Shown here: piece after piece, positions 16,767 through 26,321 of the stretch
Layout: every line of letters begins with the position of its first letter
Position numbering within the stretch: position 1 is the first letter of the stretch
Source: Sporolactobacillus nakayamae
Lineage (GTDB): Bacteria > Bacillota > Bacilli > Bacillales > Sporolactobacillaceae
Length of the DNA stretch: 64,000 nucleotides
Direction of reading: 5' to 3'
Assembly: GCF_900113325.1 (NCBI RefSeq)
Contig: NZ_FOOY01000005.1
Location: 153,552-217,551 of the forward strand
The notes under the pieces: model-generated
What the model was told of the DNA's origin: nothing
What the model saw: the letters and a program-made list of their open reading frames with translations, nothing else
Database searches by the model: none
Program-made: the position numbers and the translations under genes

Positions 16767-18275
16767 TTGACGTTGCAAATACCTGAAGATGTAAATCTAT
16801 ACGATGAGCTGGTTAAACAGGCGAAAGCGCATCCGAAGAAAGTAGTTATTGAGGATACAAGCAGTTCATACACCTACAGCAAGTTTCTCATTGCTGTTAC
16901 GATCATGAGCAAGAAACTGGAACAGACAATTGGGAATGACAAGAGAGTCGGTCTCTATCTGCCCAACGTGGTGGGTCAGGTCATCGTGCTCTTCGGTTTG
17001 TTTAAAAATGAACAGACGCCTTGCCTTTTAAACTTTACGATGGGCACAACGAACATCATCGACTGTATCGAGACCGCTTCACTCGGAACCGTGATTACAT
17101 CAAGAGAATTTGTAAAAAAAGCCGATCTCGGTTTCGTTGTTGAAGAGATGGAAAAGCAGGTTAAAGTGATTTATCTCGAAGATCTGGCGCGCGGGATTAC
17201 CACTTTTAATAAAATTACCGGTCTGATCGAAACAAGGACATCCAGATTAAAGAAAAAGGCACCTGGCGAGGTGATTCTATTCACATCCGGCACGGAGTCA
17301 AAGCCAAAAGGGGTTGTGCTAACCCATCGAAATATTTATGCGAACATCATGCAAGTCTTCGCGCATATTGAGATTCAGGAGAACGATCGGATTTTTAATC
17401 CGCTGCCGTTATTCCATTCGTTCGGTATGACGGTTGGATCAATCCTGCCTTTTGTTACGGGTACGAAAACATACCTGTTTCCCTCGCCGCTCGCCTTCAG
17501 AGAAATTCCGAAGGCCATCCATAAGGATAAGAGCACGATCTTTGTCGCGACGAACACCTTTTTCGAGAATTACGCTAAATTTGCGACGAAGGAACAATTT
17601 CAGACGTTACGAATTGTGGTTGCAGGGGCAGAGAAACTGCAAAATGACGTCAGAAAAACCTATCATGATAAATTTGGGATTACCATATTAGACGGTTATG
17701 GGGCTACGGAAACCTCGCCGATTATTTCACTGAATACGCACCAGTTCTATAAGGTGGGGACAGTTGGAAAACTAATACCCTTAATGGAAGCGAAGATTGC
17801 TAAGGTGGAAGGCGTTCAAGAAGGCGGAAACCTGATGCTCAAAGGTCCGAATGTAATGAAGGGTTATTTGATTCATGGACAAGGATTCGTTCCTTCCGGG
17901 GAATGGTACAACACCGGAGATATCGCCGAGATTGATGAGGATGGCTTTATTCATATCATCGGCCGATTAAAGCGGTTTGCGAAAATAGCCGGCGAGATGA
18001 TCTCACTGAATAAAGTCGAGGAATTGGCGCTTGAGTGCTTTGGCGAATCGAAATTTTATGCTGTGTGTATTCCTGACAAGCGCAAAGGTGAACAAATCGT
18101 CATGTTCACTACGAAGTCCAAGGTTTCGTCGCGAGATCTGAAAAAGTTCATCAAGAGTAAGAAAATGTCGATGCTCTACATGCCGGCCAGCATCGAAATC
18201 GTAGACGAAATCCCGCTCCTTGGCAGCGGCAAGCCGAACTACTGGAAGTTGGAGAAGCTAGCAAAAAATCAATAA
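16767..18275 (+). CDS. AMP-forming acyl-activating enzyme (acyl-ACP/CoA synthetase-like)
   Basis: 502 residues from TTG 16767, which has GGGAG 8 nt upstream; an in-frame ATG at 16752 without a ribosome site would add five residues. ANL-superfamily motifs: P-loop FTSGTESKPKGV, DGYGATETSP, YNTGDIAEIDEDG and the late Lys in GSGKPNYWKLE. The sequence is closest in style to the synthetase half of 2-acylglycerophosphoethanolamine acyltransferase/acyl-ACP synthetase. Single gene closed by a terminator. The fatty-acid substrate is inferred. Confidence 0.75.
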   Translation: MTLQIPEDVNLYDELVKQAKAHPKKVVIEDTSSSYTYSKFLIAVTIMSKKLEQTIGNDKRVGLYLPNVVGQVIVLFGLFKNEQTPCLLNFTMGTTNIIDCIETASLGTVITSREFVKKADLGFVVEEMEKQVKVIYLEDLARGITTFNKITGLIETRTSRLKKKAPGEVILFTSGTESKPKGVVLTHRNIYANIMQVFAHIEIQENDRIFNPLPLFHSFGMTVGSILPFVTGTKTYLFPSPLAFREIPKAIHKDKSTIFVATNTFFENYAKFATKEQFQTLRIVVAGAEKLQNDVRKTYHDKFGITILDGYGATETSPIISLNTHQFYKVGTVGKLIPLMEAKIAKVEGVQEGGNLMLKGPNVMKGYLIHGQGFVPSGEWYNTGDIAEIDEDGFIHIIGRLKRFAKIAGEMISLNKVEELALECFGESKFYAVCIPDKRKGEQIVMFTTKSKVSSRDLKKFIKSKKMSMLYMPASIEIVDEIPLLGSGKPNYWKLEKLAKNQ

Positions 18276-18294
18276 AGTTAAGAGATAATTAAGG

Positions 18295-18337
18295 GCTCAT
18301 TCATGAAAAGCATATGCTTTTTGTGGATGGGCTTTTT
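18295..18337 (+). terminator. Terminator of the acyl-activating enzyme gene
   Basis: Two 19-nt arms meet at GCAT/ATGC and pair throughout, allowing G-U pairs, followed by T5. Confidence 0.7.
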
Positions 18338-18401
18338 AGACACTTTCAAAAGATCATTTCTAAATGTTTTCTATTGACAATAGTCAAAAAATATAAATAA
18401 G

Positions 18402-18647
18402 GTTAAATTAGATTTTTCTGAAGATATTTTACGTGACCTGATTGAAAAAGGACTGCAAGGGAAAGAACTATTGCATGCCTTCCAGAAGGCAAAGCGAGAA
18501 GTACCAAGTGCGATGAAACAAATGCTTGCCGATGAAATCGAAGGGGCGCACAAGACACCAGAAAAACCGGGGAACATGTCGCTTGATGACTTCTTGGACA
18601 CTCTTCCAGATGATACCGAAGAACTTAGAGGAAAAAATGTTAAATGA
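18402..18647 (+). pseudogene. Antitoxin remnant of a type II TA pair, N-terminus missing
   Basis: 81 codons open (KLDFSEDILRDLIEKGL, then AFQKAKREVPSAMKQMLADE and DDFLDTLPDD) but no ATG or GTG near the 5' side, and a TAG 27 nt upstream. The acidic, helical C-terminus overlaps the toxin start by 11 nt. This is the normal antitoxin-toxin layout with the start region lost. Confidence 0.6.
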
Positions 18648-19048
18648 CCATTATACCCCTCAGGCACTGAGAATTTTAAAGAAAAACTTGGCGAGGCCAA
18701 GGCCTTGACGCAGGCGGAGCCTTAGCTTTTCTTATACTAGATACCGCTAATCTCTAATCTTTTATACGTTCTTTTTGTATAAAAAAGCTGTGGAAACAAA
18801 ACAAACCGCTTTATCGACTGGTTTCTGACGCTATTTTGGAAATAAGGCGTGATCCGGCTATTGGTGATGAAAAAAACTATAATTTAGCAGGTGTGCGTTC
18901 TCTTGATATCTATTATCAAAAGACAAATTATGAACTCGCTTATTCGATCGAACAAGATAAAGAAGGAAATGACGTGTTAGTCATTCTTTTCGGTTCCCGT
19001 GAAAACTTCTATGAGGTACTTAGACGGTACATGAACTCTCTAAAATAA
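18637..19048 (+). pseudogene. RelE-like toxin gene split by a short repeat insertion
   Basis: 5' part from ATG 18637: MLNDHYTPQALRILKK. 3' part from 18785: KLWKQNKPLYRLVSDAILEI, RRDPAIGDEKNYNLAGVRSL and DVLVILFGSRENFYEVLRRY to the stop. The two parts read as one toxin once about 98 bp (18687-18784) are removed, which restores KK-KLW. The inserted segment starts with the CTTGGCGAGGCCAAG repeat, and the frame stops inside it. Confidence 0.75.
18687..18784 (+). repeat. Interspersed repeat, copy 2, inserted in a toxin gene
   Basis: CTTGGCGAGGCCAAG, GC-rich block, GAGCCTTAGCTTTTCTTATACT, then an AT-rich tail. Its boundaries can be estimated because the toxin reading frame resumes at 18785. It shares block order with copies at 14043 and 44213. 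Confidence 0.65.
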
Positions 19049-19060
19049 GCATGCAAAAAA

Positions 19061-19095
19061 GCGCCCAACCGAAATAAAGGTTAGGCGCTCTTTTG
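19061..19095 (+). terminator. Terminator after the split toxin gene
   Basis: GCGCCCAACC / GGTTAGGCGC arms, 8-nt loop, then TCTTTTGC. Confidence 0.65.
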
Positions 19096-19281
19096 CATAG
19101 TCAATGCTCACTTTACTTTTTGCCTTACTGAATCATTCATTTGAGGATGCAGAAGTTCCTAAGATTTTAGCTGCAGGTCTGCGAGCTGTGCGTGCTTCCG
19201 TCTCATTAAGATCTTCGGTTAATGCATTTTTTTAGAGGCTTTTGGGACAGCCTCTTTATTAATGACATCGTTTTCTGAACA

Positions 19282-20532
19282 TCATCCATTTTCAACTTTG
19301 GCAGGCTTGCCAGCCTCAATCAATACCTTATTTCTACCCATGAACAGAGCCAGTATTAGCATAATTGCACCTGTTCCGAGGAGCAGCCATTCAATTCGGA
19401 TGACATCTGCAATCGGCCCAAAGATCAGCATCCCTATTGGCATCATTGATGTGGAAATCATCCCCATCACCCCGAAAACACGACCCAAATAGTCTTCTTC
19501 GACTTTCTCCTGCAGGAGTACAGTCGTCGGCGTATTTAAGATCGGCATGGCCACACCGAATAGAGCCATAAAAGCAAGGTAGACCCAGAAGTTGAAAACG
19601 ATCGCTCCTAACGCAAAGGTACATAGCCCCATCAACACGGCTGAAAAGGCCATTGTCTTCATTTTATTTTGAAAGCCTCCCCATGATGCGATGATCCCGC
19701 CACCTGCCATCATGCCGACGGAAAAGGCGATTTCAACCGCTGTCAAACGCCACACGTCGTCACCAAACGTACGCGTGACCTGCAGTGGAGTCAGAAAAGC
19801 TGCTGGTGCCATCAATACAAAGAAGACAGCAAAGTACAAGAAGAAAATCTTCAGAAAGTCATGATTATTAACATAACGCAGACCTTCTTTAAAGTCGTTG
19901 AAGTAGCTTGTCGTCTGCTTCTTCAATGCTTTTTCATGAACAGCTATCTTGACAAAGGCAAGCATTGTGCTGATTGCGATCGCTGCCGTAACGACATCAA
20001 TAAAGAAAATCACTTCAATGGACGCCATGGTCAGCAGAGCGGCACTGACGATCGGCGAGACGAACATGATCACCGCTTGGATGCTGCCGTTCGTGCCGTT
20101 CACTTTCGTCAATTGATCCTTGGGTACTATTTGCGGCAGAACTGCGCCGACTGCTGGTGTCTGGATCCCCGTTCCAAAGGCGCGAATCGCCGCCATAAGA
20201 AAGAGCAGCCAAATCGAATCAAATCCGGCTAGAAAGAAAATGGCTAGAATGAGTGTCGCCGTGGCGACCAACCCATCTGACAACATAATGATGTTTTTTC
20301 TGTTAAATCGATCCGCCCAAACCCCCGCGACGGGAGACAACAGAAAGGTCGGAATAAACCCGCAAATGATGTATACCGTCATCATCAACCCGGATCCTGT
20401 TCGCAGCGTGACATACCACATCATCGCGTATTGAACCAATGACGATCCAAAGAGCGATATCGTCTGACTGCTCAAAAAGAGGATAATATTCTTTAACCAA
20501 TGCTCCTTCAGAGGAGAATTTATTTTATTCAC
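19282..20532 (-). CDS. MFS transporter (MFS_3/EntS-like drug or metabolite exporter)
   Basis: 416 residues, twelve predicted membrane segments. MFS motif A-like stretch DRFNRKNIIMLSDG follows helix 2, with PVAGVWAD before it. The second half has EEDYLGRVFGVMGM, seen in macrolide/siderophore exporters of this branch. It is an inner-membrane proton-driven efflux carrier; substrate not determinable. It stands alone between hairpins. Confidence 0.8.
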   Translation of the reverse strand: MNKINSPLKEHWLKNIILFLSSQTISLFGSSLVQYAMMWYVTLRTGSGLMMTVYIICGFIPTFLLSPVAGVWADRFNRKNIIMLSDGLVATATLILAIFFLAGFDSIWLLFLMAAIRAFGTGIQTPAVGAVLPQIVPKDQLTKVNGTNGSIQAVIMFVSPIVSAALLTMASIEVIFFIDVVTAAIAISTMLAFVKIAVHEKALKKQTTSYFNDFKEGLRYVNNHDFLKIFFLYFAVFFVLMAPAAFLTPLQVTRTFGDDVWRLTAVEIAFSVGMMAGGGIIASWGGFQNKMKTMAFSAVLMGLCTFALGAIVFNFWVYLAFMALFGVAMPILNTPTTVLLQEKVEEDYLGRVFGVMGMISTSMMPIGMLIFGPIADVIRIEWLLLGTGAIMLILALFMGRNKVLIEAGKPAKVENG

Positions 20533-20596
20533 GGTGAATCACTCATTTCCATTTTTATTTTTAAATCAGCAGCGTGATTCGCCTGATTCAGGCATC

Positions 20597-20627
20597 AAAA
20601 AAGAGGGAAGAACTCTCCCCTCTTTTT
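20597..20627. terminator. Bidirectional hairpin upstream of the MFS gene
   Basis: AAAAGAGGG / CCCCTCTTTT arms with A and T tails. It lies ahead of the MFS start and could end transcription arriving from the ada side. Confidence 0.6.
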
Positions 20628-20842
20628 CATCACCTTTTTGATAAGGTTCCCTGAAAACAGACAGACCAATCCCACCCTACTCTGAGCACAGCCAGAGCTC
20701 TCAAACGTATTTAATTAGCGAAATCTCATGTATGCTGTCAAAGGGAAAACCTCCGAGTTCTTTTACCATTAATGTAATTTTAACAAAGGAAGTGAGAGGC
20801 GACAATAAATAAGGATGATTCCCTTTTAGATACGCGCCTGAC

Positions 20843-21913
20843 CTATTTAAGCAGGCATTGTGCTGCGGTCTTTTCATGAGTCAGCAGCCATTTCTTCCTT
20901 TCAACTCCACCGCCGTATCCGCCAAGAGTACCATCCGATTGAATCACTCGGTGACAGGGAACAATGATGGCGAGTTGATTGGCACCATTCGCATTTCCAA
21001 TTGCGCGAACTGCCTTCGGATTCCCGATTAATCCGGCTATATCTTTGTACGTTGCGGTCTCACCCGTCCTAATAGTCAATAATTGTTTCCAAACACTTTT
21101 CTGAAAATCGGAACCCAGGAGCATAATTGGTGTTTTAAATAGGGTTAAACCTTTATCAAAATAGTGATTGAGCTCACTTTCAATTTGATTTGATCGATCA
21201 GTCGTCCCTGGTATTATAGAGGCATTTAGTCGATTTCTTAAACGTTCAATTTCTCTCTCCAATCCCCGTCTATCGGCAAATTCGAGTAAATAGAGAAAAT
21301 TTTCGTCAACAATACTCACCATGGGACCTAAAGGCGTATCAATCCAACTTGCGTAAAGTGTTATCATCTTTTTAGACATATTCGGTGTTCTGCCCATAAT
21401 TTTAGAAAAAGCATCATGAAATCCGCTTGAAGAAGTATAGCCCAACTCAATTTGTGTATTAATGATTTTTTCTCCCGTGCGTATTGATTTCATTGCAATC
21501 CCCATTCTTCTTGCTCTGGCATACTGTACAAAAGTCATGTTGTAATTCTTCTTGAACTGTCTTCGTGCAGTCGCAGCATGGACACCCAGTTCGCTAAAAT
21601 CAGAATCCTTCCATCTCTTTTCAGGATTTTCTTCAACAAGCGCAACCATTTTTTGAACGAGCGGTGATTGGCCCTGAGGAAATGATAAGGGCTTGCATCG
21701 CTTGCATGGGCGGAAACCTGCTAAAAGTGCTTCCTCTGCAGTCTCAAAAAACAAGCAATTTTCATAGTTCGGCTTTCTTGCGGGGCAAGTTGCATGACAG
21801 AATACCCCGGTTGTTTTAATGGCGGCAAAAAAAATGCCATCAAAGGTTGAATCTCGATTAACCAGTGCTTGATAGTATTTTCTTTTCTTCGACTCATCGT
21901 TAATCACCGCCAA
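20843..21913 (-). CDS. ada: Bifunctional Ada: methylphosphotriester sensor, AraC HTH and O6-methylguanine methyltransferase
   Basis: 356 residues. N-terminal Ada zinc domain (about 5-85) with TGVFCHATCPARKPNYENC and RPCKRCKP, giving four Cys ligands including the methyl acceptor. AraC-type HTH (about 90-185: HAATARRQFKKNYNMTF, ELGYTSSSGFHDAF). C-terminal MGMT domain with active-site IVPCHRVI. It repairs alkylated DNA and, once methylated, activates the adaptive response. B. subtilis splits this over adaA and adaB; here it is one chain, as in E. coli. Confidence 0.93.
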   Translation of the reverse strand: MAVINDESKKRKYYQALVNRDSTFDGIFFAAIKTTGVFCHATCPARKPNYENCLFFETAEEALLAGFRPCKRCKPLSFPQGQSPLVQKMVALVEENPEKRWKDSDFSELGVHAATARRQFKKNYNMTFVQYARARRMGIAMKSIRTGEKIINTQIELGYTSSSGFHDAFSKIMGRTPNMSKKMITLYASWIDTPLGPMVSIVDENFLYLLEFADRRGLEREIERLRNRLNASIIPGTTDRSNQIESELNHYFDKGLTLFKTPIMLLGSDFQKSVWKQLLTIRTGETATYKDIAGLIGNPKAVRAIGNANGANQLAIIVPCHRVIQSDGTLGGYGGGVERKKWLLTHEKTAAQCLLK

Positions 21914-22069
21914 GCACCTCGTTTCGATTTAAAAAAGCTACTGGTGTTATCATTAGTTAAATTATAGCGGCAATCCCATTATGGAGCATACGAAAAATGA
22001 ACATCTATTTGTTCAAAGACTATCTTAACTACTGCAAATGAGCACAAGCCTACGGGAATTCTATGGCGC

Positions 22070-22117
22070 AAAAAAAGAGCTGCCTCAAAGTCAAAATGAC
22101 TGATCAGACAGCTCTTG
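22070..22117 (-). terminator. Terminator of the ferredoxin-NADP reductase gene
   Basis: AAGAGCTG / CAGCTCTT arms, long loop, then T7 on the minus strand. Confidence 0.7.
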
Positions 22118-22120
22118 CAT

Positions 22121-23122
22121 TTAGTCTAGTTGTTCACGCCATCGTTCATGATGGGTACTGACCATCGCCTGGGACGGTGCCTCGGGATCCAAGTCCTGTT
22201 TGATGCTGTTCACGGCAATCGGTCCTTCAACAAAGCCGGCGGCGATTAAGTAAACCTTTTGCGCGTATGATGCGGCGTTACCAATCGCGAAAATACCTTT
22301 AATTAAGGACTCCATTCGTGAATCAACGACAATACCGTTATTCTCCAGAGACAGTCCCCATCGCTCAATTCCTCCAAGCCCATATTGGAAGCCATGATTC
22401 ACAATAAGCGCGTCGGCCCGGATCTTCTCTGCTTTATCCGCAGCGCGCACCGTAACAGATTCCAGCTTCTCTGAACCTGACAGCGCGACAATCTCGGAAT
22501 CAAGCAATACATCAACTGAATGGCTCTTCAGCCGTTCAACCTGATGCTCGAGCGCACGAGTAAATTGCTCACCTCTGTAGACAATAGTTACTTTCCGACA
22601 AATCGGCGCAAGTTCCGCCGCCCAGTCGAGTGCTCCGTCACCGCCGCCGGAGATGACCACGTCCTTACCGGAAAACTGTTTCAAGTGGCGCACGGCATAA
22701 AAGAGACCGCTGCCTTCAAATCGCTCAGCCCCTTCAAGCTGCAGCTTATTGACATCAAAGGTTCCGCACCCAACTGCTAGGATGATTTTGCGTGTATGAT
22801 GCACATCACCATTCGTACTGATCAGGTTAAATGTGCCGTCCTCTCGTTTCTCCAAGCGGTCGATGACCTGATTGGTTACAATCTTTGGCTGGAATGTTTC
22901 CGCTTGACGGGTTAACTGCTCAACTAACGCCTCACCTGTAATGGTGACTACACCACCAACGTCATAGATCGTTTTTTCCGGATAGAAATGAGTAATGACG
23001 CCGCCTAATTCATTTTTCGCTTCGATGATTTTCGTCTTTAAAGCACGCATACCACTGTAGAAGGCTGTATAGAGACCGGCAGGCCCTCCGCCGATGATGG
23101 TTACGTCATATAGATCGGACAT
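22121..23122 (-). CDS. yumC: Ferredoxin--NADP+ reductase, thioredoxin-reductase-like (YumC type)
   Basis: 333 residues with two dinucleotide folds: FAD-binding IIGGGPAGLYTAFYSGMR at the N-terminus and NADPH-binding VISGGGDGALDWA in the middle, plus GIFAIGNAA near the end. It has no CxxC redox pair, which separates it from thioredoxin reductase. It reduces ferredoxin or flavodoxin with NADPH in the cytoplasm. It may feed iron release, since the siderophore uptake operon lies next to it. Confidence 0.85.
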   Translation of the reverse strand: MSDLYDVTIIGGGPAGLYTAFYSGMRALKTKIIEAKNELGGVITHFYPEKTIYDVGGVVTITGEALVEQLTRQAETFQPKIVTNQVIDRLEKREDGTFNLISTNGDVHHTRKIILAVGCGTFDVNKLQLEGAERFEGSGLFYAVRHLKQFSGKDVVISGGGDGALDWAAELAPICRKVTIVYRGEQFTRALEHQVERLKSHSVDVLLDSEIVALSGSEKLESVTVRAADKAEKIRADALIVNHGFQYGLGGIERWGLSLENNGIVVDSRMESLIKGIFAIGNAASYAQKVYLIAAGFVEGPIAVNSIKQDLDPEAPSQAMVSTHHERWREQLD

Positions 23123-23186
23123 GAGTAAGCTCCTTTACTGAAAAATTTCTTGAACGACGTCCACAGTCAATGGAGCCCTGATTCAA

Positions 23187-24203
23187 TTATTTGTATAAAT
23201 CCGGGTACATTTCTTTCGCTAGTGTATCCAGGCCATCGAGCGTGTTGTAGCTGTAGCTGAACAGATAATTGTAGTCCATGCTATATATTTTTTTGTTTTT
23301 GATGGCTTTCATACTGGACAGCTTTGGATTTGTGTAAAGAGCCTTTTTCATCTTACTTCCGTCCGCTCCCCAATCCAGAACAATCAGCACATCCGGGTTG
23401 GTTTTCACCAGCGTTTCAACGCTGACGTTGCCATTTATATTTTGGAAGACATTACTCAGTTTGACCATCTTGAATGCGTTATTGAAGAAGGTCTCACCAT
23501 AGGCAGAATAGACGTAAACTTCTTTTGGATCGGACATATGCAGGTAAGCAAAGGTTTGCGGCTTTTTAATTTTCGATAATTGTGCCGTAATCTTTTTCTG
23601 ATGTGTCTTTAGTTTATTGGAAAATGCCTTGGCTTTATCTTGGACGTTGAAAATTTTCCCGAGATTATCAATGTCTTTGTAAATGTCATCATACGTACCG
23701 CCGCGAATCGAGGACTTAAGCGCGTAAGTAGTGACGCCCATAGAATTCAACGAATCGACCGTACCAACTCCCCAGTCGGCATTGTCAAACAAATCGCCGC
23801 GGCTGACAATAATGTCCGGATTGGTTCCGATCGCCACTTCTTTGCCAACATAAGAACTGCCAAGTTTCTTCAACGAATTATACTGTTTCTCAACCGATGT
23901 GTCCGCAGCGCCAAAGTTGCCGCCGACCCCGACAATCCTGTCTTTCAAGCCAAGATGAAGAAGCAGTTCGGCTACCGTACGTGTTGTCGCCATCACACGC
24001 TTCGGTTCCTTCTTCACTACTTGATCCTTCTTCTTCCAATCCTTTCCGCCTTCTGCCTTCGTATAGTTATGAATAGTCAGCGGATAGTGCGATTTGCTGC
24101 TCTTTGCAGCCTTGTCCGATCCGTCATTTGTTGCTGAATTCCCACAGCCGGCAAGCAGCAAGAGCGCTGTCAATCCGCAGGCAAGTAATTTTTTCTTTTT
24201 CAT
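23187..24203 (-). CDS. Iron-siderophore ABC transporter substrate-binding lipoprotein
   Basis: 338 residues from the ATG at 24203, selected for GAGGAGG 7 nt upstream. Lipobox LLAGC sits at the end of a short signal peptide, so the protein is lipid-anchored outside. Periplasmic-binding fold of the FepB/FhuD class: VMATTRTVAELLLHLGL, TNPDIIVSRGD, VLIVLDWGAD. It is the third gene of the permease-ATPase-binding protein operon under the Fur box at 26086. The specific siderophore cannot be told. Confidence 0.88.
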   Translation of the reverse strand: MKKKKLLACGLTALLLLAGCGNSATNDGSDKAAKSSKSHYPLTIHNYTKAEGGKDWKKKDQVVKKEPKRVMATTRTVAELLLHLGLKDRIVGVGGNFGAADTSVEKQYNSLKKLGSSYVGKEVAIGTNPDIIVSRGDLFDNADWGVGTVDSLNSMGVTTYALKSSIRGGTYDDIYKDIDNLGKIFNVQDKAKAFSNKLKTHQKKITAQLSKIKKPQTFAYLHMSDPKEVYVYSAYGETFFNNAFKMVKLSNVFQNINGNVSVETLVKTNPDVLIVLDWGADGSKMKKALYTNPKLSSMKAIKNKKIYSMDYNYLFSYSYNTLDGLDTLAKEMYPDLYK

Positions 24204-24214
24204 GATGATCCTCC

Positions 24215-24976
24215 TCATACTCCGTAGGCAAAGCCTAATCGTTTGGTTACTGGATTTATATAAGTCTGGCATTTGATTTGATAGAGTGCTTCAACAGTTT
24301 CAGGCGTCAGTACTTCTTCCGGTCTCCCGTGCGCATAAATCTCGCCGTCTTTAACCGCATACAGATAGTCGCAGTACATCACGGCCAGCTCTAAATCATG
24401 GAGTGCCGCAAGTACGCTGATTCCGAGCTGCTTCACGCAAGATAGAATTTCAAACTGATAGCGGATGTCCAGATGGTTCGTTGGTTCATCAAGAATCATC
24501 AATTGCGGCTGCTGGACAATGGTGCGCGCAAGAATAACCCGTTGCTTCTCACCGCCGGACAGCGACAGGTAGCTGCGCGTTCGATAGTCTTGCAATCGCG
24601 TCCGCCTCAATGCTTCTTCGACAATCTCATAATCATCCGCTTGATCGGATTCCAGCAATTTCTTGTGCGGCGTACGTCCAAGAAGCACCATTTGCTCAAC
24701 AGTTAAATCAAAGCTCATTTCATTGAACTGTCCGACAACGCCCAAGTGCTGCGACACCTTTTTCTCCGAACTCTTTAAGACATTAAGGTCGCCTAAAAAA
24801 ACGCTTCCGCTCTGGGGAGTCAAGCTCTTATAGATACTTTTAAGCAGTGTCGACTTCCCGCAGCCGTTCGGTCCAATCAGTCCGACAAACTGCTTGTTTT
24901 TCACAAAGACCGAGGCATTTTTAATAATTTCTTTTTTGCCCATTCGCACGTGCAGTTCTTTTGCCGTAAGTTCCAT
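24215..24976 (-). CDS. Iron-siderophore ABC transporter ATP-binding protein (FecE type)
   Basis: 253 residues: Walker A GPNGCGKST, signature SLSGGEKQRVILART, Walker B LMILDEPTNHLD, and the FecE-family MVLLGRTPHK. It begins 3 nt after the permease stop and ends 11 nt before the lipoprotein start, so all three are one transcript. Confidence 0.9.
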   Translation of the reverse strand: MELTAKELHVRMGKKEIIKNASVFVKNKQFVGLIGPNGCGKSTLLKSIYKSLTPQSGSVFLGDLNVLKSSEKKVSQHLGVVGQFNEMSFDLTVEQMVLLGRTPHKKLLESDQADDYEIVEEALRRTRLQDYRTRSYLSLSGGEKQRVILARTIVQQPQLMILDEPTNHLDIRYQFEILSCVKQLGISVLAALHDLELAVMYCDYLYAVKDGEIYAHGRPEEVLTPETVEALYQIKCQTYINPVTKRLGFAYGV

Positions 24977-24979
24977 TCC

Positions 24980-26059
24980 TCAGCCTCCGAAGTTATAGCC
25001 TTTTTTCACAATCATATAGATGAAGAGCGGTGAACCGATCACTGAGGTGATGATCCCGATCGGAAGGTCAACATTGGGAACCAGCGTCCGGGACAAGATG
25101 TCTGCCCAGATGAGAAAGAGACCGCCTAAGAGCAGCGTCGCCGGCATCAAACGTTTATGGTCCGCGCCGAAGAGCCCGCGGCAAATGTGCGGAACAATGA
25201 GTCCGACAAAGCCAATTGTTCCGGAATAAGCGACCATTGTTCCCGTGATCAACGCTGCGAGCACCATGTAAATCTTACGAAACGCGCTTAGATTAATCCC
25301 AAGCGTCACCGCTGATTCATCACCGAGCAGCATCGTGTTCAGAACGCGGTGCTGGAAGAGAAAAATGCCGCACCCAAGCAGCACGACGATTGTTAAAATC
25401 GGCACCTTGTCCCAGCTTGACGGAGCAAGACTCCCCATTGACCAGAAGGCAACCTGCTGCACACCCTCCGCATTGTTGGCGAAAAAAATCACAAGACTTG
25501 AGAGCGAGCTGCAAAAGGCACCGACGACGACGCCCGAGAGTACAAGCTTCACCGAGGTCGCTTTCCCACCAATACTCGAGAGTAGAAGCACTGCGGCAGA
25601 TGTGATAACCGCGCCGACAAATGCGCCGAAAGCTACCCCGAAGTTGGCGAAGAATGCGCTGGCTCCGAAACCAATCAAAATTGCGATCGTTGCGCCAAGA
25701 GAAGCCCCGGAAGAGATGCCGATAATATATGGATCCGCAAGCGGGTTCTGCACAACAGCCTGCATCACGGTCCCGCATAGAGAAAGGCCCATACCGATCA
25801 GCAAAGCAAAAATCACGCGCGGCATTCGGATCTGATAGATGATGTTGAAATAAGATTCGTTTCCTACTGCATCCGGAGAACCCAACCTGCCATTTGTAAG
25901 CACGTGCAGTAGGATATTCATCGATTGCCTGAATGGAATATGTACTTGTCCAATTGATACGGAATATACTGCTGATAGGGCAATCAAAAAGAGTAGGAAC
26001 AATATAATCGGAAAATAAAAATAGCCGATTCGATCACTCCTAACTCTGTGCTTGACCAA
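24980..26059 (-). CDS. Iron-siderophore ABC transporter permease (FecCD type)
   Basis: 359 residues from TTG 26059, chosen because GAGAGGTG lies 6 nt upstream and the Fur box occupies the region ahead. FecCD motifs: RMPRVIFALLIGMGLSLCG, QNPLADPYIIGISSGASLG and GFVGLIVPHICRGLFG, with about ten membrane helices. One permease gene is present, so it likely works as a homodimer. First gene of the Fur-regulated operon. Confidence 0.9.
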   Translation of the reverse strand: MVKHRVRSDRIGYFYFPIILFLLFLIALSAVYSVSIGQVHIPFRQSMNILLHVLTNGRLGSPDAVGNESYFNIIYQIRMPRVIFALLIGMGLSLCGTVMQAVVQNPLADPYIIGISSGASLGATIAILIGFGASAFFANFGVAFGAFVGAVITSAAVLLLSSIGGKATSVKLVLSGVVVGAFCSSLSSLVIFFANNAEGVQQVAFWSMGSLAPSSWDKVPILTIVVLLGCGIFLFQHRVLNTMLLGDESAVTLGINLSAFRKIYMVLAALITGTMVAYSGTIGFVGLIVPHICRGLFGADHKRLMPATLLLGGLFLIWADILSRTLVPNVDLPIGIITSVIGSPLFIYMIVKKGYNFGG

Positions 26060-26085
26060 AGAAATCACCTCTCCACAATTCAAGT

Positions 26086-26104
26086 GATAATGATTATCAT
26101 TATC
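26086..26104. promoter_or_regulatory. Fur box, perfect 19-bp match
   Basis: GATAATGATTATCATTATC; its complement is the classic GATAATGATAATCATTATC consensus without mismatch. It lies 26 nt from the permease start and just after the predicted -10, so iron-loaded Fur would block transcription. Confidence 0.9.
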
Positions 26105-26111
26105 TCTTATG

Positions 26112-26140
26112 ATTTTAAGGCATAATGTACCAAAAAACAA
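26112..26140 (-). promoter_or_regulatory. Promoter of the siderophore uptake operon
   Basis: Minus strand TTGTTT (26135-26140), 17 nt, TAAAAT (26112-26117), immediately upstream of the Fur box. Confidence 0.55.
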
Positions 26141-26321
26141 GACTTATTTGTGATTATCATCACACTAGAAAAGTTCCGTTAATAAATGAGTATGCTCACA
26201 TGACTCCTTACCGTCATTCAGCTTTCAAAAAAATCAAGCAAAAAAAGAACCCGCTCACTTTTGAACGCGTTCTGATGCACGCATTACGGCACCATGTGTG
26301 ACGTGATGTGTACTCTACAAA

